A stretch of 64,000 nucleotides of DNA from Halictus rubicundus (taxonomy: Eukaryota > Arthropoda > Insecta > Hymenoptera > Halictidae). Within the stretch, counting starts at the first letter, position 1. The number at the start of each line of letters is the position of its first letter. The notes below the pieces were generated by a model. That model had not been told where the DNA came from. It did no database searches and saw only the letters and a list, made by a program, of their open reading frames with translations. Positions 12,969 through 23,849 of this stretch are shown piece after piece. The position numbers and the translations under genes are program-made. The stretch is from the NCBI RefSeq assembly GCF_050948215.1, contig NC_135152.1, forward strand, positions 8,528,310 to 8,592,309, given 5' to 3'.

Positions 12969-13320
12969 TTAACACTGAACCTACCGCGGCCAAAATGAAC
13001 GGTTTTATATTTTACAATTATTGAAAGTATAAAGATTCATTTATGGAAAATAGTAGAATAAACTTCCTTGTCCAAGCTTTTATTACACTGAAAATTACGG
13101 ACAATCTCAATAAATTCAGGCTTGCCATTTTTATAAGGCAATATTTATATAGTGATTTCTCTATATATGTCGCGAAGGCCTGGATGGTAAACGTCGCGAA
13201 ATTGTCCCCACTACCACGGGGCATACCCCATGTCTCCTGTACTATACATATCGCTGGCAAGACCCGTGTTGTTGACATATATCGGAAACTCACTGTACCG
13301 TTCCGTAGGTTCACCGTTAA
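12969..13320 (+). mobile_element. TTAA-flanked MITE (piggyBac-like), interrupted by family A
   Basis: Begins TTAACACTGAACCTACCGCG and ends GTAGGTTCACCGTTAA, so both ends carry TTAA and related inverted repeats. Removing the A element at 13148-13297 leaves about 204 bp, nearly the same as the uninterrupted copy at 23321-23521 (201 bp), and the early interiors also match (CAAAATGA then CGGTTTT). TTAA duplication is the hallmark of the piggyBac superfamily. The element has no coding capacity. Confidence 0.75.
13148..13297 (+). mobile_element. Family A MITE, copy 2 (nested in TTAA MITE)
   Basis: Starts TATAGTGATTTCTC and ends ATATATCGGAAACTCACTGTA. Forward orientation with GCGAAGGCCTGGATGG near the left. 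About 60 bp are missing between the CCACTACCACGGGG and ATGTCTCCTG landmarks, including the GTAAACA site. Confidence 0.85.
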
Positions 13321-15698
13321 ACAATTAAAAAATGCTGTTGTACCGTGTTCCTCCGATTGAAATTATTCGGAACAGGAATAAATGTCTATCGCTACCTAAA
13401 TAGCGCTACAACCCTTTCACCTTCTCCCCCGAGCCAAGAATGTACCAATTACTTTCAAACAGCCTGACAATAATTGTTTCAACGACACGGCCGCGTCGAA
13501 AGGGTTACGCCACCCTCAAGTCAGCAGTACACCTTCTCCCTCTAACCCCCCGGCAACATTATTAAATAATTCCTCCGACGTTTTCTCGTGGGGGTTGATG
13601 TTCATCGCGACCCTCGCCACGTCCGGGCCCTTATTTGAAAACACTCCGTTGATTCCGCCAAAAAACGAAGAGAAGCGCAAACGGAAAAGAGGGCGGGGTA
13701 AAAATTGTCAAAGTAAAGACGATCCGGAAGCAACGGACGAGACCAGGGAGCTCTCGGTTAGAGGGCAAAGGAATTGAAATTTCCAGCGTCTCGGTCAGGC
13801 TACGTGCTCGGCGGTGGCTCGTAAATCGTCAGAGAGAACGAGAGAGAGGGAGAGAGAGAGACCCATCGCAGGATCCACGGCGTTGACGATTTTGTTTTAA
13901 TCATGCCAACTCCACCGCGACGCACTGGTCGGAGGTGGTGGGGAGTGGTAGGTTGGGTCAAAAAAGAGATACGGGGACGAAAACGGCGAGACAGAGTTGG
14001 AGAAAACTGATTCGGGCTCTGGGGGTAGTGTCTGCCTGCTCGGGGATTGAGTTCACCCTTGTTACGGAGACACTGTGGCTGGGTAGAAGTCTCGTTCAAA
14101 CGTCCTAGAAGGGGTTGGATTGTAGAGACGGTGGTTTCAGTTGCCGAGCGTTTCCGAATCTCGGTGGGGTTAATAGTCGAACGTGCCTGGAGGGATTCTC
14201 CGCCGTTGCCTCTACCATCGTACCCGCTCGCCCCCTTTTGCTCCCTTGCTCCCTTTTGCCACCCACCCACCCCACGAGCCCCACCCCCGCGCCACACCAT
14301 TATTGTTCGTTTCTGAAAGGCTGAATCTCAGCATTCAGTCCCCTGCTTCCTCCAGCCCGGTGGACCCCACACCATCGGGCCGCGCAATCTCTTCGCTTCC
14401 GCGGGCTTGCAACCGACTCGGGCTTACCTCACCGCCAGCAGCCCGGCCGGGGCTGTCTTGCTGCGATAATATGTTAATCAGCCAGTCGCGGTGTTAATTA
14501 ATGGCCGATGGCTCCGGCAAAATGTCGATCGGCCGCATTAGCCACGGATTCCCGGTTCGACCGAGCACGAATCCTAGAGCCCTTCGACGCGCACCCCCGA
14601 AACACCCCTTCGACGCGACGGTTTATTTCGGATCAGCTGGGCAGAACGCGAGCACCGAAATTATTAATAGACGCGAAATAGATTAACGCGCGTCGCTTCG
14701 CGATTAGCGAACGTCCGAATGCCACGCTCCGCTCGCTACCCAATCATCCGAGCTCGCTATTAACTTTTAGTCAACGCGTCCCGATCGGTGATTAATATTT
14801 CCCGCTATAAATCGTGCTGCACCCGTGCGATACGACGCGACGGCTCGAGTTCGGCCCGTTTCCTGCGCGAGGTCTTTTATTATAGTCTTTCTTTCGCTTC
14901 GGATAATGGGAAGGCGGACTATTAGGCGATCTCCGTTGCTGTACACCTTTGGTTTTATGATTTTGTGGGCGGCAGGCTGTAGGATCGCTTCCGGTTGCTT
15001 TTAAGAGTCGATTGCGAAATGTTGCGTGCCAGAGCTGTTTGCGGAGCTCTTGGAAAGGGAAAATCTTTCGTGCTGGAGAATGATGAACATGCAATCCTTA
15101 TGATGTATTCGGTCGTAACATAAATGTCTTCTTTTCGCTTAGAGTAGGGAATTGCCGCCGGCCGTTTATAAAATGGTTGGCTGTAGGCAGTTTTATTTAT
15201 ATAAAGAGCTAACCAACACTGTTACATCGTTTTGAATTGATTCGAATTTATAAGAGAAGAAAGATGCTCTTAGTTAATTCTCGCTTCCTGTGATCGAGGC
15301 GAACAATTTTTATTTTATATGAAAATCAGCAGTCTAGGCATATCTAAATTTTTAAGATTAGAACAGATTTATAGTTGCAACAAAAGGGGGGGCTAAAAGT
15401 TGATCGATGTCGCTTCAGGGTTTAGGGAGCCCTGGGGACAAAGCTTTAGGGTTTTCTGATGCTTTCTACGTTCCATTTACTCATTTTTCTCGTGAAAACC
15501 ATAGACCAATAATTAGTAATAAAAGGTATGATTTCTTATTTATGATTACTTAGAATATCGAGATAAAATCGGAAACAGGGTAATCTGAACATGACAAAGA
15601 AGGTAAGCAGTGTTCACAGGTGAAATTTGTTACTCTAAAAACCTTCTCACTCCTGTCCTGTCTTTGTCCCCTGTAAGCCACCACTACAGACCACTATA
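13321..15698. other. GC-rich segment, then AT-rich transition, no gene seen
   Basis: From 13400 to 14800 the DNA is CpG-rich and pyrimidine/purine skewed, with a GA microsatellite at 13831-13861. The frames 13800-14300 (minus) and 14047-14497 (plus) overlap each other and are dominated by Pro, Arg and Gly, as expected of GC-rich non-coding DNA. From 14800 on, nothing is recognised. Confidence 0.45.
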
Positions 15699-15911
15699 TT
15701 ATAATTAGACTGCGGATCTCTATGCAAAATAAAACTCTTGTCAATTGCAATCTATAGGAGCTAAGTAAAAATTTGTTTTACTCATTAATAGTTTTGATAT
15801 GTTAAAAATAGTATATCGACATCGTTAAACTCTTTTAATCTTTTTATTGTTTTGTAATAAATGTTTATTGTTTTGTATAAATGCATAAAATCCGCAGTCT
15901 AATTATAATTC
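15699..15911 (+). mobile_element. Family B element with inverted ends
   Basis: The left end reads ATTATAATTAGACTGCGGAT and the right end is its reverse complement, ATCCGCAGTCTAATTATAAT. The 20-bp ends match exactly and enclose about 213 bp of AT-rich DNA. This is the only B copy in the window with two facing ends, and it suggests that B is a terminal-inverted-repeat element. No coding frame. Confidence 0.65.
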
Positions 15912-17028
15912 ATAAGAATTCCTACGTTACTAATAAAGAGCTTCGTGCTTAATAAATTGCTGAACGTTCGAATACGGTGCAAGTAAATATACCCGGTATC
16001 GTATGTACAGAACGAGAAAGGTCTTGCATAACAAAAATATTCAAGATCAGATAAAATGTCCTAATTCCTGAGTGTACAATACGCTTTCTAGATTTTCAAA
16101 CAGCTTTGAAAAATCTGAAAACGTCTAATTGATCAACATCCCTTACGATTCAGTGTCGTCCCCCGAAGGGTTCGTTCAATTCCGCTAATTTCTTCATCTT
16201 CGAGCCCCCGCAAAGCAGCAGAAACTCATGGAAAATGTATCGATTTCGAGAAGCAGACTTTCTAACGGAACGTCACCGAATTTTTCGACCCGGAACACCG
16301 TGCATCGTTCTCGCGAGCGGAACCGAGCGGAAACAATGCGTGAACTCTCGAAAGTTCGCAATTGCCGAAGGATCGGCGCTCGGAGTCGTGCCATATCGTC
16401 GTCCCGCTAGCGCCCGGGCTTTAAAAGTGGAATTGCAGCTTTGCTAGAGCTCGCCCCATGCATAATATCGGCCGGGAAGTTTGCGCGTCGTCTGATTTCA
16501 TCGGCATCTCAATGGGAGGACGCTTTGACTCGGTCGGGGGAAAGGTAACTCGCTCTGTTCAAACAAAACCGGGCCTCTCTCTCTCTCTCTCTTTCCTTTC
16601 GACCACGAAACCCGTCTTGTCATCCGTTTCGGGGACCTTAGAGGGGGGGATCGGTACGTGGACGGGTACTCGTCGAAGTCAAATGTCACTTTGCTCAAGT
16701 CCGTGTAACCTACATCCCCATTCCCGAACGGTTGCTCCCGGATAAATAGGAAAACGCACGAGTCAGCGTATGCGAAATGTGCGTGGCGCTGTGCGAGGAA
16801 CGCCGACGGATCTGAAGTGGTTGCTGCAAAAGCGGGGCGTGTCTTCACATAGATCCTCCGTTTCGACCTCCAACCCTCGTCAACGATCCCCGTCGACGTT
16901 TATTTCCCGTTTACCCGGAAAATGGATAAGCCGAGAAGCATTGATTATGCTCCTCCGCAGGCTCCGGTCGAAACTTCACGCTGCGTTTTAGTGTCGCCAG
17001 ATATTTTCATCAGAGTTCGTCCCAGTGA
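15912..17028. other. Non-coding stretch with CT microsatellite
   Basis: Holds a CT run at 16575-16593. Frames at 16194-16991 overlap on both strands without family signatures. Confidence 0.45.
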
Positions 17029-17537
17029 GTTGCGGAACATTTTGATAGATTCTGCTCCAAATATCGACCACAGAACTCTTAAAAGAAACTTTCCTGTTGT
17101 ATAAATTCTAGTGAGAAGGTCCGTTTCGACGGAATCAAATTATTTATAGAATTGGAAAGGCAAACCATTTTTCCGTGACAAATCCTCCGGACAAAATCAT
17201 ATTGTAGATGGCTCAGTTGGTAGGACTGGATATTTTCGAAAACAGTCGATTAATAAAAATTACTGTTCGAAGACAGATCGCGAGAGAGTTATGGAACTCT
17301 TTGATAGATTCTGTTTCAAAAGTGGGCCATAGAACTCTTTAGAAAAAGAACTTTCTTATTGTATCAATTCCAGTAAGAAATTCCATTTAATCGGAATAAA
17401 ATTATTTATAAAATTGCAAAAATAAACCATTTTTCCGTGACAAATCCTGCAGATAAAACCATACTGTAGATGATTTAGCTGGTAGAGCCGGAAGTTTTCG
17501 AAAATACCGATTAACAAAAATTACTGTGTGAAGACAG
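17029..17537 (+). repeat. Tandem duplication, two units of about 259 bp
   Basis: GATAGATTCTG occurs at 17044 and 17303. The following blocks repeat in order: CCATAGAACTCTT type, AAATTATTTATA, AACCATTTTTCCGTGACAAA, TGTAGATG, TTTTCGAAAA and AAAATTACTGT. The copies differ by scattered substitutions and small indels, so the duplication is not recent. TGGCTCAGTTGG in unit 1 (about 17210) matches a tRNA A-box pattern, but no B-box follows. Confidence 0.8.
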
Positions 17538-18678
17538 GCTGGGAAACGTTAGCTTTCCGTCATTTTTTAAAATGAAAATAATCCTGTGACACGATGTCCT
17601 GTAGATCGACGCACAAAACTGGAAATTTGCAGAAACATTGGTAGTCTGCTAAATGACTTTCGGTAGACATTGTTCAGGCGGCCGAATTGCAGGGTGTCGA
17701 ACGCTTTTGAGTCGCGCCGAAGTCGCGACACGATCTTGTCTCCTCGTAAAACTCCGGGAGCTTCTTAAGCGGGGATTCATACAGTGTTTCGAAGAAATTC
17801 AACTCTCGTTGGCCCTGTCACCGGGACGGTGGTTAAATTTAATCGCCCGGCGATAACACGGCTCCGCGCGTCGGCGTTCGTTCGGGCAACACGTGATCGT
17901 GAATAAAGGACACGTTTATAACCGGGGAACAGCGAACTGGTTATAGTTGCCACCGACGAAAGGTTTATTATCTCGGCGTGGTAACGAGCAACGGTGGATT
18001 GTACACGTTCCGGCAAACATAACGGACCGTCGATCCTCCGCGCGTAATTTCCACGCGCCCCCGCGTCCGTTGGGGTAGTTTCGCGCGGCGAGGAGCGGAG
18101 ACCGGGTTGCAGGATTTTTAAGCGACACGAGGAAAGACAATCTCTTTATACGTTCCCGTCCTGTGTTTCCGCGACGAAATTGCGTTGTCACTTTGCTTCT
18201 TCTCGTCCTTCCCTTTCTTCTATCCGCAGGTTGAGCACTCCGGCTGCTCGAGGGAGAGCAGGACGCAAAAAAGAAACGAAAAAAAAATGGACGAAAAGGC
18301 GGAAGCGTTGTAAAGAAAACGCGCTGGAACCTCGCGCGCGGAACGCCGGAGCGACAGGCTTGACAAGATTTGAACACCCTTCCGCGTCGTCAGAAATATT
18401 ATGGCTGCGCAAACGAGTTACCTGTTGACAACCGTCAAAGAAAGTCGCGCGTACCGCCTGCGCCGGGCAAAAAGACGAGGCGGAGTTTCGAGAGTGTGTT
18501 TGAAAGTTCTCGCCATTTAGCGCTGTAAACTTTTGCGTTTCTGAGATATAAACAAAAATTATTACAAATTCGACGTGCGCGAGCTTGATCGGACGATTGT
18601 AATCGAGCGAAACAGATTTCAGTCCTCCCAGTTTATTATTTATTAATATCGAGTATTGCTGAATTCAAAGTTTCCTAT
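17538..18678. other. Mixed GC-rich stretch, no gene recognised
   Basis: Short frames on both strands (17653-18428) lack known motifs. Lys/Arg-rich frames around 18240-18330 reflect an A-rich purine tract. Confidence 0.45.
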
Positions 18679-18893
18679 TACAGTGATTTCTCTGTATATG
18701 TCGCCAACGCCTAGATGATTAACGTCGCGGAATAATCCCCACTACCGCGGTGTATACCCCGTGAGGGGCCGCGAGGCTCAAGAGGTCTCGGACGCCAAGG
18801 ACTGTAAACATAACACGGGTCCGGTATGTCTCCTGTACGATACATGACGCTGGCAGGACCCGTGTTGTTGACATATATCGAGAATTCACTGCA
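18679..18893 (+). mobile_element. Family A MITE, copy 3 (near full length)
   Basis: A good reference copy of about 211 bp. It starts TACAGTGATTTCTCTGTATA and ends ATATATCGAGAATTCACTGCA. Landmarks in order: TCGCGGAATAATCCCCACTA, GTGAGGGGCCGCGAGGCTC, GGTCTCGGACGCC, GTAAACATAACACGGGTC, ATGTCTCCTG, GACGCTGGCAGGACCCGTG. The right flank has changed from TA to CA. Confidence 0.9.
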
Positions 18894-18937
18894 TTTCATA
18901 CGTAAGTTAGGCACAGTGTCTAGGATGCACAACATGC

Positions 18938-19020
18938 TTAACGCTAGGCTTACGGGACCCGTCAAAATGACGGATTCTAATATTTTCAATTTACAATTAT
19001 TTTTAATTTACATTACCGAC
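18938..19020 (+). mobile_element. Fragment of a TTAA-type MITE
   Basis: TTAACGCTAGGCTTACGGGA, then CCGTCAAAATGACGG and TTTACAATTA, resembles the left end of the elements at 12969 and 23321, including the short palindrome around CAAAATGA. No right end is visible, so it is a truncated relative. Confidence 0.5.
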
Positions 19021-19989
19021 ATTGTAAAGATGCATCCACGAGAAATTATTCAACAAATTTACTTCCTTGGGTATAAAAAGGAATAGCTAAAAATTCCGAT
19101 GGATAAATTCTTGTCATTTTTACAAAATAATGTAGAACAGTAATTTTTAGTGGTCCGTACCATCTAACCAATTTTTTTCAAAGAGCATAAAATCCGTAGT
19201 TCAGATACAGCATAACCATGGACGTAGAATACCACCAAGGCCTTCAAGGGTATCGCAGTGCGCCATGGAGTGTGAACGATAAACGAATGAAATTGACATA
19301 TTACGAGTATTAACAATGGAGTTCGTCTCGAAGATTTCGACAAGAGAGAATCGTGCATTCTAGAAATGTAGCAGAGGCAATCTGTGAGTCAAGTAACTGA
19401 ATAAAGATCACAGAATACCTTGAAGATGTTGTAGGTCCCAAGGGATGGCTACAGGCGAGACAAGATACCTATAATACAATAGGAGTCGAATTTCAAACAA
19501 TAGGACTCGATACAGACCGTTATAGATTAAAGGATCAAACAGAGACGACAAAGGGCTCGATAAAGGCGGTTAAGCTGTGCATAATTTTGCTCGGTTAGCG
19601 GGCGGCTAAAGAAATTGACAATGGTGGTGTACGACGTGATAGTACTACAACAAATTGTATGGAACACTGGTATCGATTACGTAAAGGTACACGAAACGCG
19701 AGAATAGTTAATCAATAATATCGAAATGTTATAAATAGACTACGAATTTGATGTATTTTTTTAATAAAAATTAGTACATCAAATGCAAAACTAAATAAAG
19801 TGTTGCAGTATTTCCAATCCATTCAAAATGGCTTTTGCATCTTGCCATTGATACAGACAATTTTTATTTTACATAAACATCCTAGTTATAAATAAATAAC
19901 ATCTACCATAAATTGCAGACAACGTCGCAATTTAACCTGTCTTAGATTCTAATAAACAGTGTTCGACAACAAACATCTTTCTTACATAT
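19021..19989. other. AT-rich stretch, no gene recognised
   Basis: Only a weak family B core in reverse (GCATAAAATCCGTAGT at about 19185) is recognisable. Nothing else. Confidence 0.45.
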
Positions 19990-20430
19990 TTGGCATTATG
20001 TCATCTAACTACGAGGGTCTGGGAAATCCTAGAACTGATCATGAAGATCCGACGAGTCCAAGAATTATGTTCGACGAAGATGAAGATCTGTCTGAAAGGT
20101 CTGACTGGTCTCGGAAGTTTTCAAACTCGGAGTGTCCAAGGTAATCAGACAGCCCTCGAAAGTTCCGAAAGTCTGAAAGCCCAAAAGGGTTTTCGCAGCG
20201 TCTCAAGAATCGAAAAGGTCCGCAGAGTCCTCGAGAGTCGAAGCGGTTTAAAGATTCTTATGAGTGAAAGAGAAGGTCCGACAATGAGAGTCCTTGGGAG
20301 TCCGACAATCCTCGAGGGTCGGAGGGTTTATCTGAATCGTGTTTTCTCGGAATTCCGTATCCTGAACATTGGGACTTTCATAGCCGGAGTGAAGTCTATT
20401 GGGTCCCGCGAGTCCTTTATTGTTAATATT
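19990..20430 (+). pseudogene. Degenerate Ser-Pro-Arg-rich repeat frame
   Basis: In the frame starting ATG at 19998, translation gives an acidic start (DEDEDLSERSDWSR) and then repeated short motifs: SECPR, SDSPRKF, SESPKGF, QSPRESKRF, NESPWE and SDNPRGSEG. TAA near 20142 and TGA near 20262 interrupt it, yet the same frame keeps the motif on both sides of each stop. At the DNA level this is a GAGTCC/TCCGAC-rich degenerate repeat. It may be a decayed disordered-protein gene or only a minisatellite whose unit is a multiple of three. A 196-codon frame at 19990-20580 in another phase is uninterrupted but unrecognised. Confidence 0.25.
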
Positions 20431-20575
20431 GCATCTTGCATGTTCTCGGTCGACCGTATCCGGATCCCACGAGTCCATTGCCGTTTATATCTTGGCTCGC
20501 GAGTCCTGGGAGCTTGCGTTGCATTACACGAGTACCGTATTATTAATATATCGGATTGTACACAGGTCCGATATC
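20407..20575 (+). repeat. Degenerate repeats with CGAGTCC spaced near 31 bp
   Basis: CGAGTCC or CGAGTACC occurs at about 20409, 20471, 20499 and 20529, spacings near 62, 28 and 30. It is partly followed by TTTATTGTTAATAT, TTGCCGTTTATAT or TATTATTAATATA. It continues the GAGTCC-rich tract upstream. Confidence 0.35.
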
Positions 20576-21392
20576 ATTAATATCAGTTTTCATGTATCCG
20601 GGGCCGCGTAAGGTAGCTTCTAACGATGCATGGAACCTAATTTTCCGGATCTAAATTACGTAGAATGTCGGTTTCGTTCCATGACGGTCATTTTCACGTC
20701 CGAAAATAAAACAAGGTTCATTTACTTTTTTCCCGTGGAGGGGGAACCTCGGGAAAAACTCGAATAAAAGGTGGAAAAGCGACGTGATACGTTTCTCGTT
20801 AAAATCAAGTTTTGTTAAACGGCGAATAAATCAAGTTTTTGTCCCCCCCCCCCCCCTCCCCCGCCTCGGACTCGCAGAGCGATGCTTAAAAATGTACGTG
20901 TGAAGCTCCGGAGCATGCAGCCTGTATACGTGTACACGATTTTATCCGGGCTTATGCGCACGGGGTTACTTAATCCATACGGAATTCCAGACCCGACTGT
21001 CCTCGTCCTGCATGCCAAGTACCCTGCCCACCTTCCACCGCTCCAGACTTCTCCGGGTCCACCTATAAAAGTGGTGTTGTCGCGGGCACGGAATGGCCCG
21101 ATAACAGTAATCGATCGTGAAATCGAACGACGAAGATAGAAAATGTCTGAAACACTGCAAACCAACTCCGCCAGGCTACTCCTCTGCACCTGGGGGAGGT
21201 CTAAACGCATTTGTCGAATGGCTTTAGGACCAGCTATACCTGCTCTCCATCTTTTTTCCACTTTTTAACAGTTTGCCATATAACAGCAAGACCGCCGATT
21301 TTTGTGCAAATTAAACATTTCGAATTACAACAAACTGCAGCGTACCACAGGTGTTTATTTACTCCCTTGAAATGTTAAAAATATTATAACGG
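20576..21392. other. Non-coding stretch with poly-C
   Basis: A run of 14 C lies at 20843-20856. The minus frame 20815-21261 runs through this tract and has no recognisable family. Frames on the other strand overlap it. Confidence 0.45.
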
Positions 21393-21550
21393 TACAGTGA
21401 TTTCTCTATATGTGTCGCCAAGGCCTGGGCGATATACGTCGCGGAATTATCCCCACTACCGCGGGGTACATATACCCCGTGAGAGGCCTCGGACGCCGAG
21501 GAGTGTAAACATAACACGGCTCGCGTAGGGTAAGGGACCCGATTACTGTG
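21393..21550 (+). mobile_element. Family A MITE, copy 4 (right part lost)
   Basis: Starts TACAGTGATTTCTCTATATG and runs in order through CGCGGAATTATCCCCACTAC, CCCCGTGAGAGGCCTCGGAC and GTAAACATAACACGGCTC. It then breaks down: only a degraded GATTACTGTG remains of the right terminus. Confidence 0.75.
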
Positions 21551-21669
21551 GGGTACCAAACACTGTGCATTTATTAGTTATACTACTTTTTAAAAAATAT
21601 AATATCTCTTTTATAATATTCATTGTGCTTGAAAAATAATTATAATTAATATAGGCGCAGTATCCCTTA

Positions 21670-21870
21670 TACAGTGTTTTCTCGATATATGTCAACAACA
21701 CGAGTCTTGCCAGCGACATATATCGTCCAGACTATTCTTTGATCTACGCTGAACGTCGTACCCCACCCGTGTTATGTTTACACTCCTCGACGTCCACCCC
21801 GCTGTAGCGGGGATAGTTCTACGACTTTTATCAGCCAGGTAATTGCGACATATATCGAGAAAAGACTGTA
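21670..21870 (-). mobile_element. Family A MITE, copy 5
   Basis: Starts TACAGTGTTTTCTCGATATA and ends ATATATCGAGAAAAGACTGTA, with TA on both sides. Reverse orientation. It carries an unrelated stretch of about 30 bp after the GTCCAGACTA point in place of the usual GAGACATACCCGA, so it is a divergent member. Only about 120 bp separate it from copy 4. Confidence 0.85.
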
Positions 21871-23320
21871 TCGATCAAAATAAATAATATGTAGATTCTG
21901 GTAACATAAATGCGAATTTACGTAAAGATCCGCAGTCTAGTTATTACTAATAATAGACGAAAAAATAATTGAAAAATTCAATATAGCCAATCCTGAAGAG
22001 ACTCGTGCGTTTTGAAAAAGATATATTTTCCCAGCCGAACGGTTTTCGGAAAGCGGTTCCTCGGCGATCTAATATAAACGACATAAAAGTATAATCCTCT
22101 CAGCGTCACAACTTGTACAATGGATTGTCGTAACCTCTATACCGCTAAAAGCCATCATTCGCGACCCTCCTGGCCTCCTCACAATGCTTGGTCATGATAT
22201 TGCGGGATATTGGTGTACTATGGAATATCGTGGAATTCTAAGATGGCCGTTTAAATGGGATCGGTCGGACCCTGGAAGCAAAAAGGGGAAGTTTCAATTT
22301 AAAGATTGCTGCTGGTCATTTATAGATAAATGGTAATTTACAATCGACGTTATCAGCGGACGGGCCCATTGACAGAGGTTGTTTTAGACGCGGCGCGTTA
22401 CGCTCGCCGGGATAATTAATATTTCGCTAAGAGAAAATCGATGCCGGTACTCGCGATTGCTTTTCGCCGGTATACACATTCGTAATTTCTCCAAGATGAG
22501 AATCCCGCTACCTCCCCCCCAATCAATATTTAACCGATTAATTCTCGCCGAGTTTACCGGGGCCGAGAATATTCGTGATGCATCCAAAGAGAGTAGGCGA
22601 AAGAGGTCGGGGCGCGCGGCGCGGCGCGGTGCAGCGGTGCAGCGGTTGCAGGCCAACAGAGCCTCGTGTTTGCCGTGACCGTGCTCCATAAGGCTCGGGA
22701 ACTTTGATAAGGATCGTTTCAATTATCCATTCAATTACGAAGGGCGATCCATAATCGTCAAGGGTCCCGGAAGCCCGACCAAGATTTCTCCAGCGTACCT
22801 TTCTCCCACGGCGGCGTTCAACCGACTCGGCGCGGCGCGCGCCGCGGTTCAACGAAGAACCGTGGTTGTTTCGCCATAATTACACCGTGTACGAAGTTTG
22901 CGCCGCACAGTGTTGCACAGCTGCGGCAATATTTCGACTAAACAGCCATCGCTTACCTCGATTCGATTAAATCTCGCTCAAAGCTGCCCATTGTGATCGA
23001 ATTAAGCCGCGCGCCGTGCTGCCTCGCCGGAATTTTCGAGACGCGCGACGCACCGGGGACATATTACTCGTTAATGCGACCATGCACTCGGCGCAATCAA
23101 AACACAGTCAGCCGAACAAGTTTCCCAAGCTTCAAATCAATTTTTCAAAATTCAACCGAACGACTTGCGACTTGACTTCTTCCGGCTTTCGAGATGTTGG
23201 AAGGATTTTTTTGTTAAACCCTTGCAATACTATTTTCTTTTCTTTTTTCGGTTACAGTGATTAGGACAAAAGTGTATTCGAAATGGTAAATAAAAACGTA
23301 GTGAGATTGTACGATTTTCT
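21871..23320. other. Non-coding stretch, GC-rich centre
   Basis: Holds a weak reversed B core at 21921-21940 (AAAGATCCGCAGTCTA) and (GCGGC/GCAGCGGT) short repeats at about 22610-22650. Frames 22384-22852 on both strands overlap and are unrecognised. Confidence 0.45.
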
Positions 23321-23521
23321 TTAACACTAAACCCACCGCGGTCAAAATGACCGGTTTTCTATTTCACAGTAATTGAAATTATAAAAACGTTTTCGAATTG
23401 AATTCTTTATTTAAGCACACATTCTAATGAAAATCGTACAAAGTTTAAGTAAATTCAATCTTCTCCCTTATATAAGATGTTTCACTTTTATATGTTTTAT
23501 GCTTGGTAGGTTTAGTGTTAA
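23321..23521 (+). mobile_element. TTAA-flanked MITE (piggyBac-like), intact
   Basis: Begins TTAACACTAAACCCACCGCG and ends GGTAGGTTTAGTGTTAA. The 13-bp inverted ends CACTAAACCYACC are each bounded by TTAA, the target duplication of piggyBac-type transposition. Just inside the left end is the palindrome GGTCAAAATGACC. At 201 bp with no frame, it depends on a transposase from elsewhere. Confidence 0.8.
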
Positions 23522-23631
23522 ATTCACAAATAGTTGCACATTAAATAATTATTGGCATAAATTTGAGCGGAGCCGCCTTGACTCCAACACTTAACTTAAA
23601 GGTTAAAAATACGTTTTGCAGATATGTCAGT

Positions 23632-23849
23632 TACAGTGAACTCGCGATATATGTCGCCGAGGTCTGGATGATAAATGTCGCGGAATTATCCCCACTGTCG
23701 CGGGGTGTACCCCTTGAGGGGCCAAGAAGCTCGAGAGACCTTGGTCGCCTAGGAGTGTACGATTGCGTGGATCAAAGAACAGTATCTCCTGGCCGATATA
23801 TGTCCGTGGCGAGACCCCTGTTTTGGACAAATATCGAGTACACACTGTA
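23632..23849 (+). mobile_element. Family A MITE, copy 6 (variant right arm)
   Basis: The left arm is typical (TACAGTGAACTCGCGATATA). The right arm ends CAAATATCGAGTACACACTGTA, preceded by CCCCTGTTTTGG instead of CCCGTGTTGTTG. The same variant arm is found at 32743, which defines a subfamily. The GTAAACA site has decayed here. Confidence 0.85.

Noticed and set aside
17205..17225. tRNA-like A-box TGGCTCAGTTGG
   Set aside because: No B-box, no cloverleaf and no acceptor stem pairing visible.
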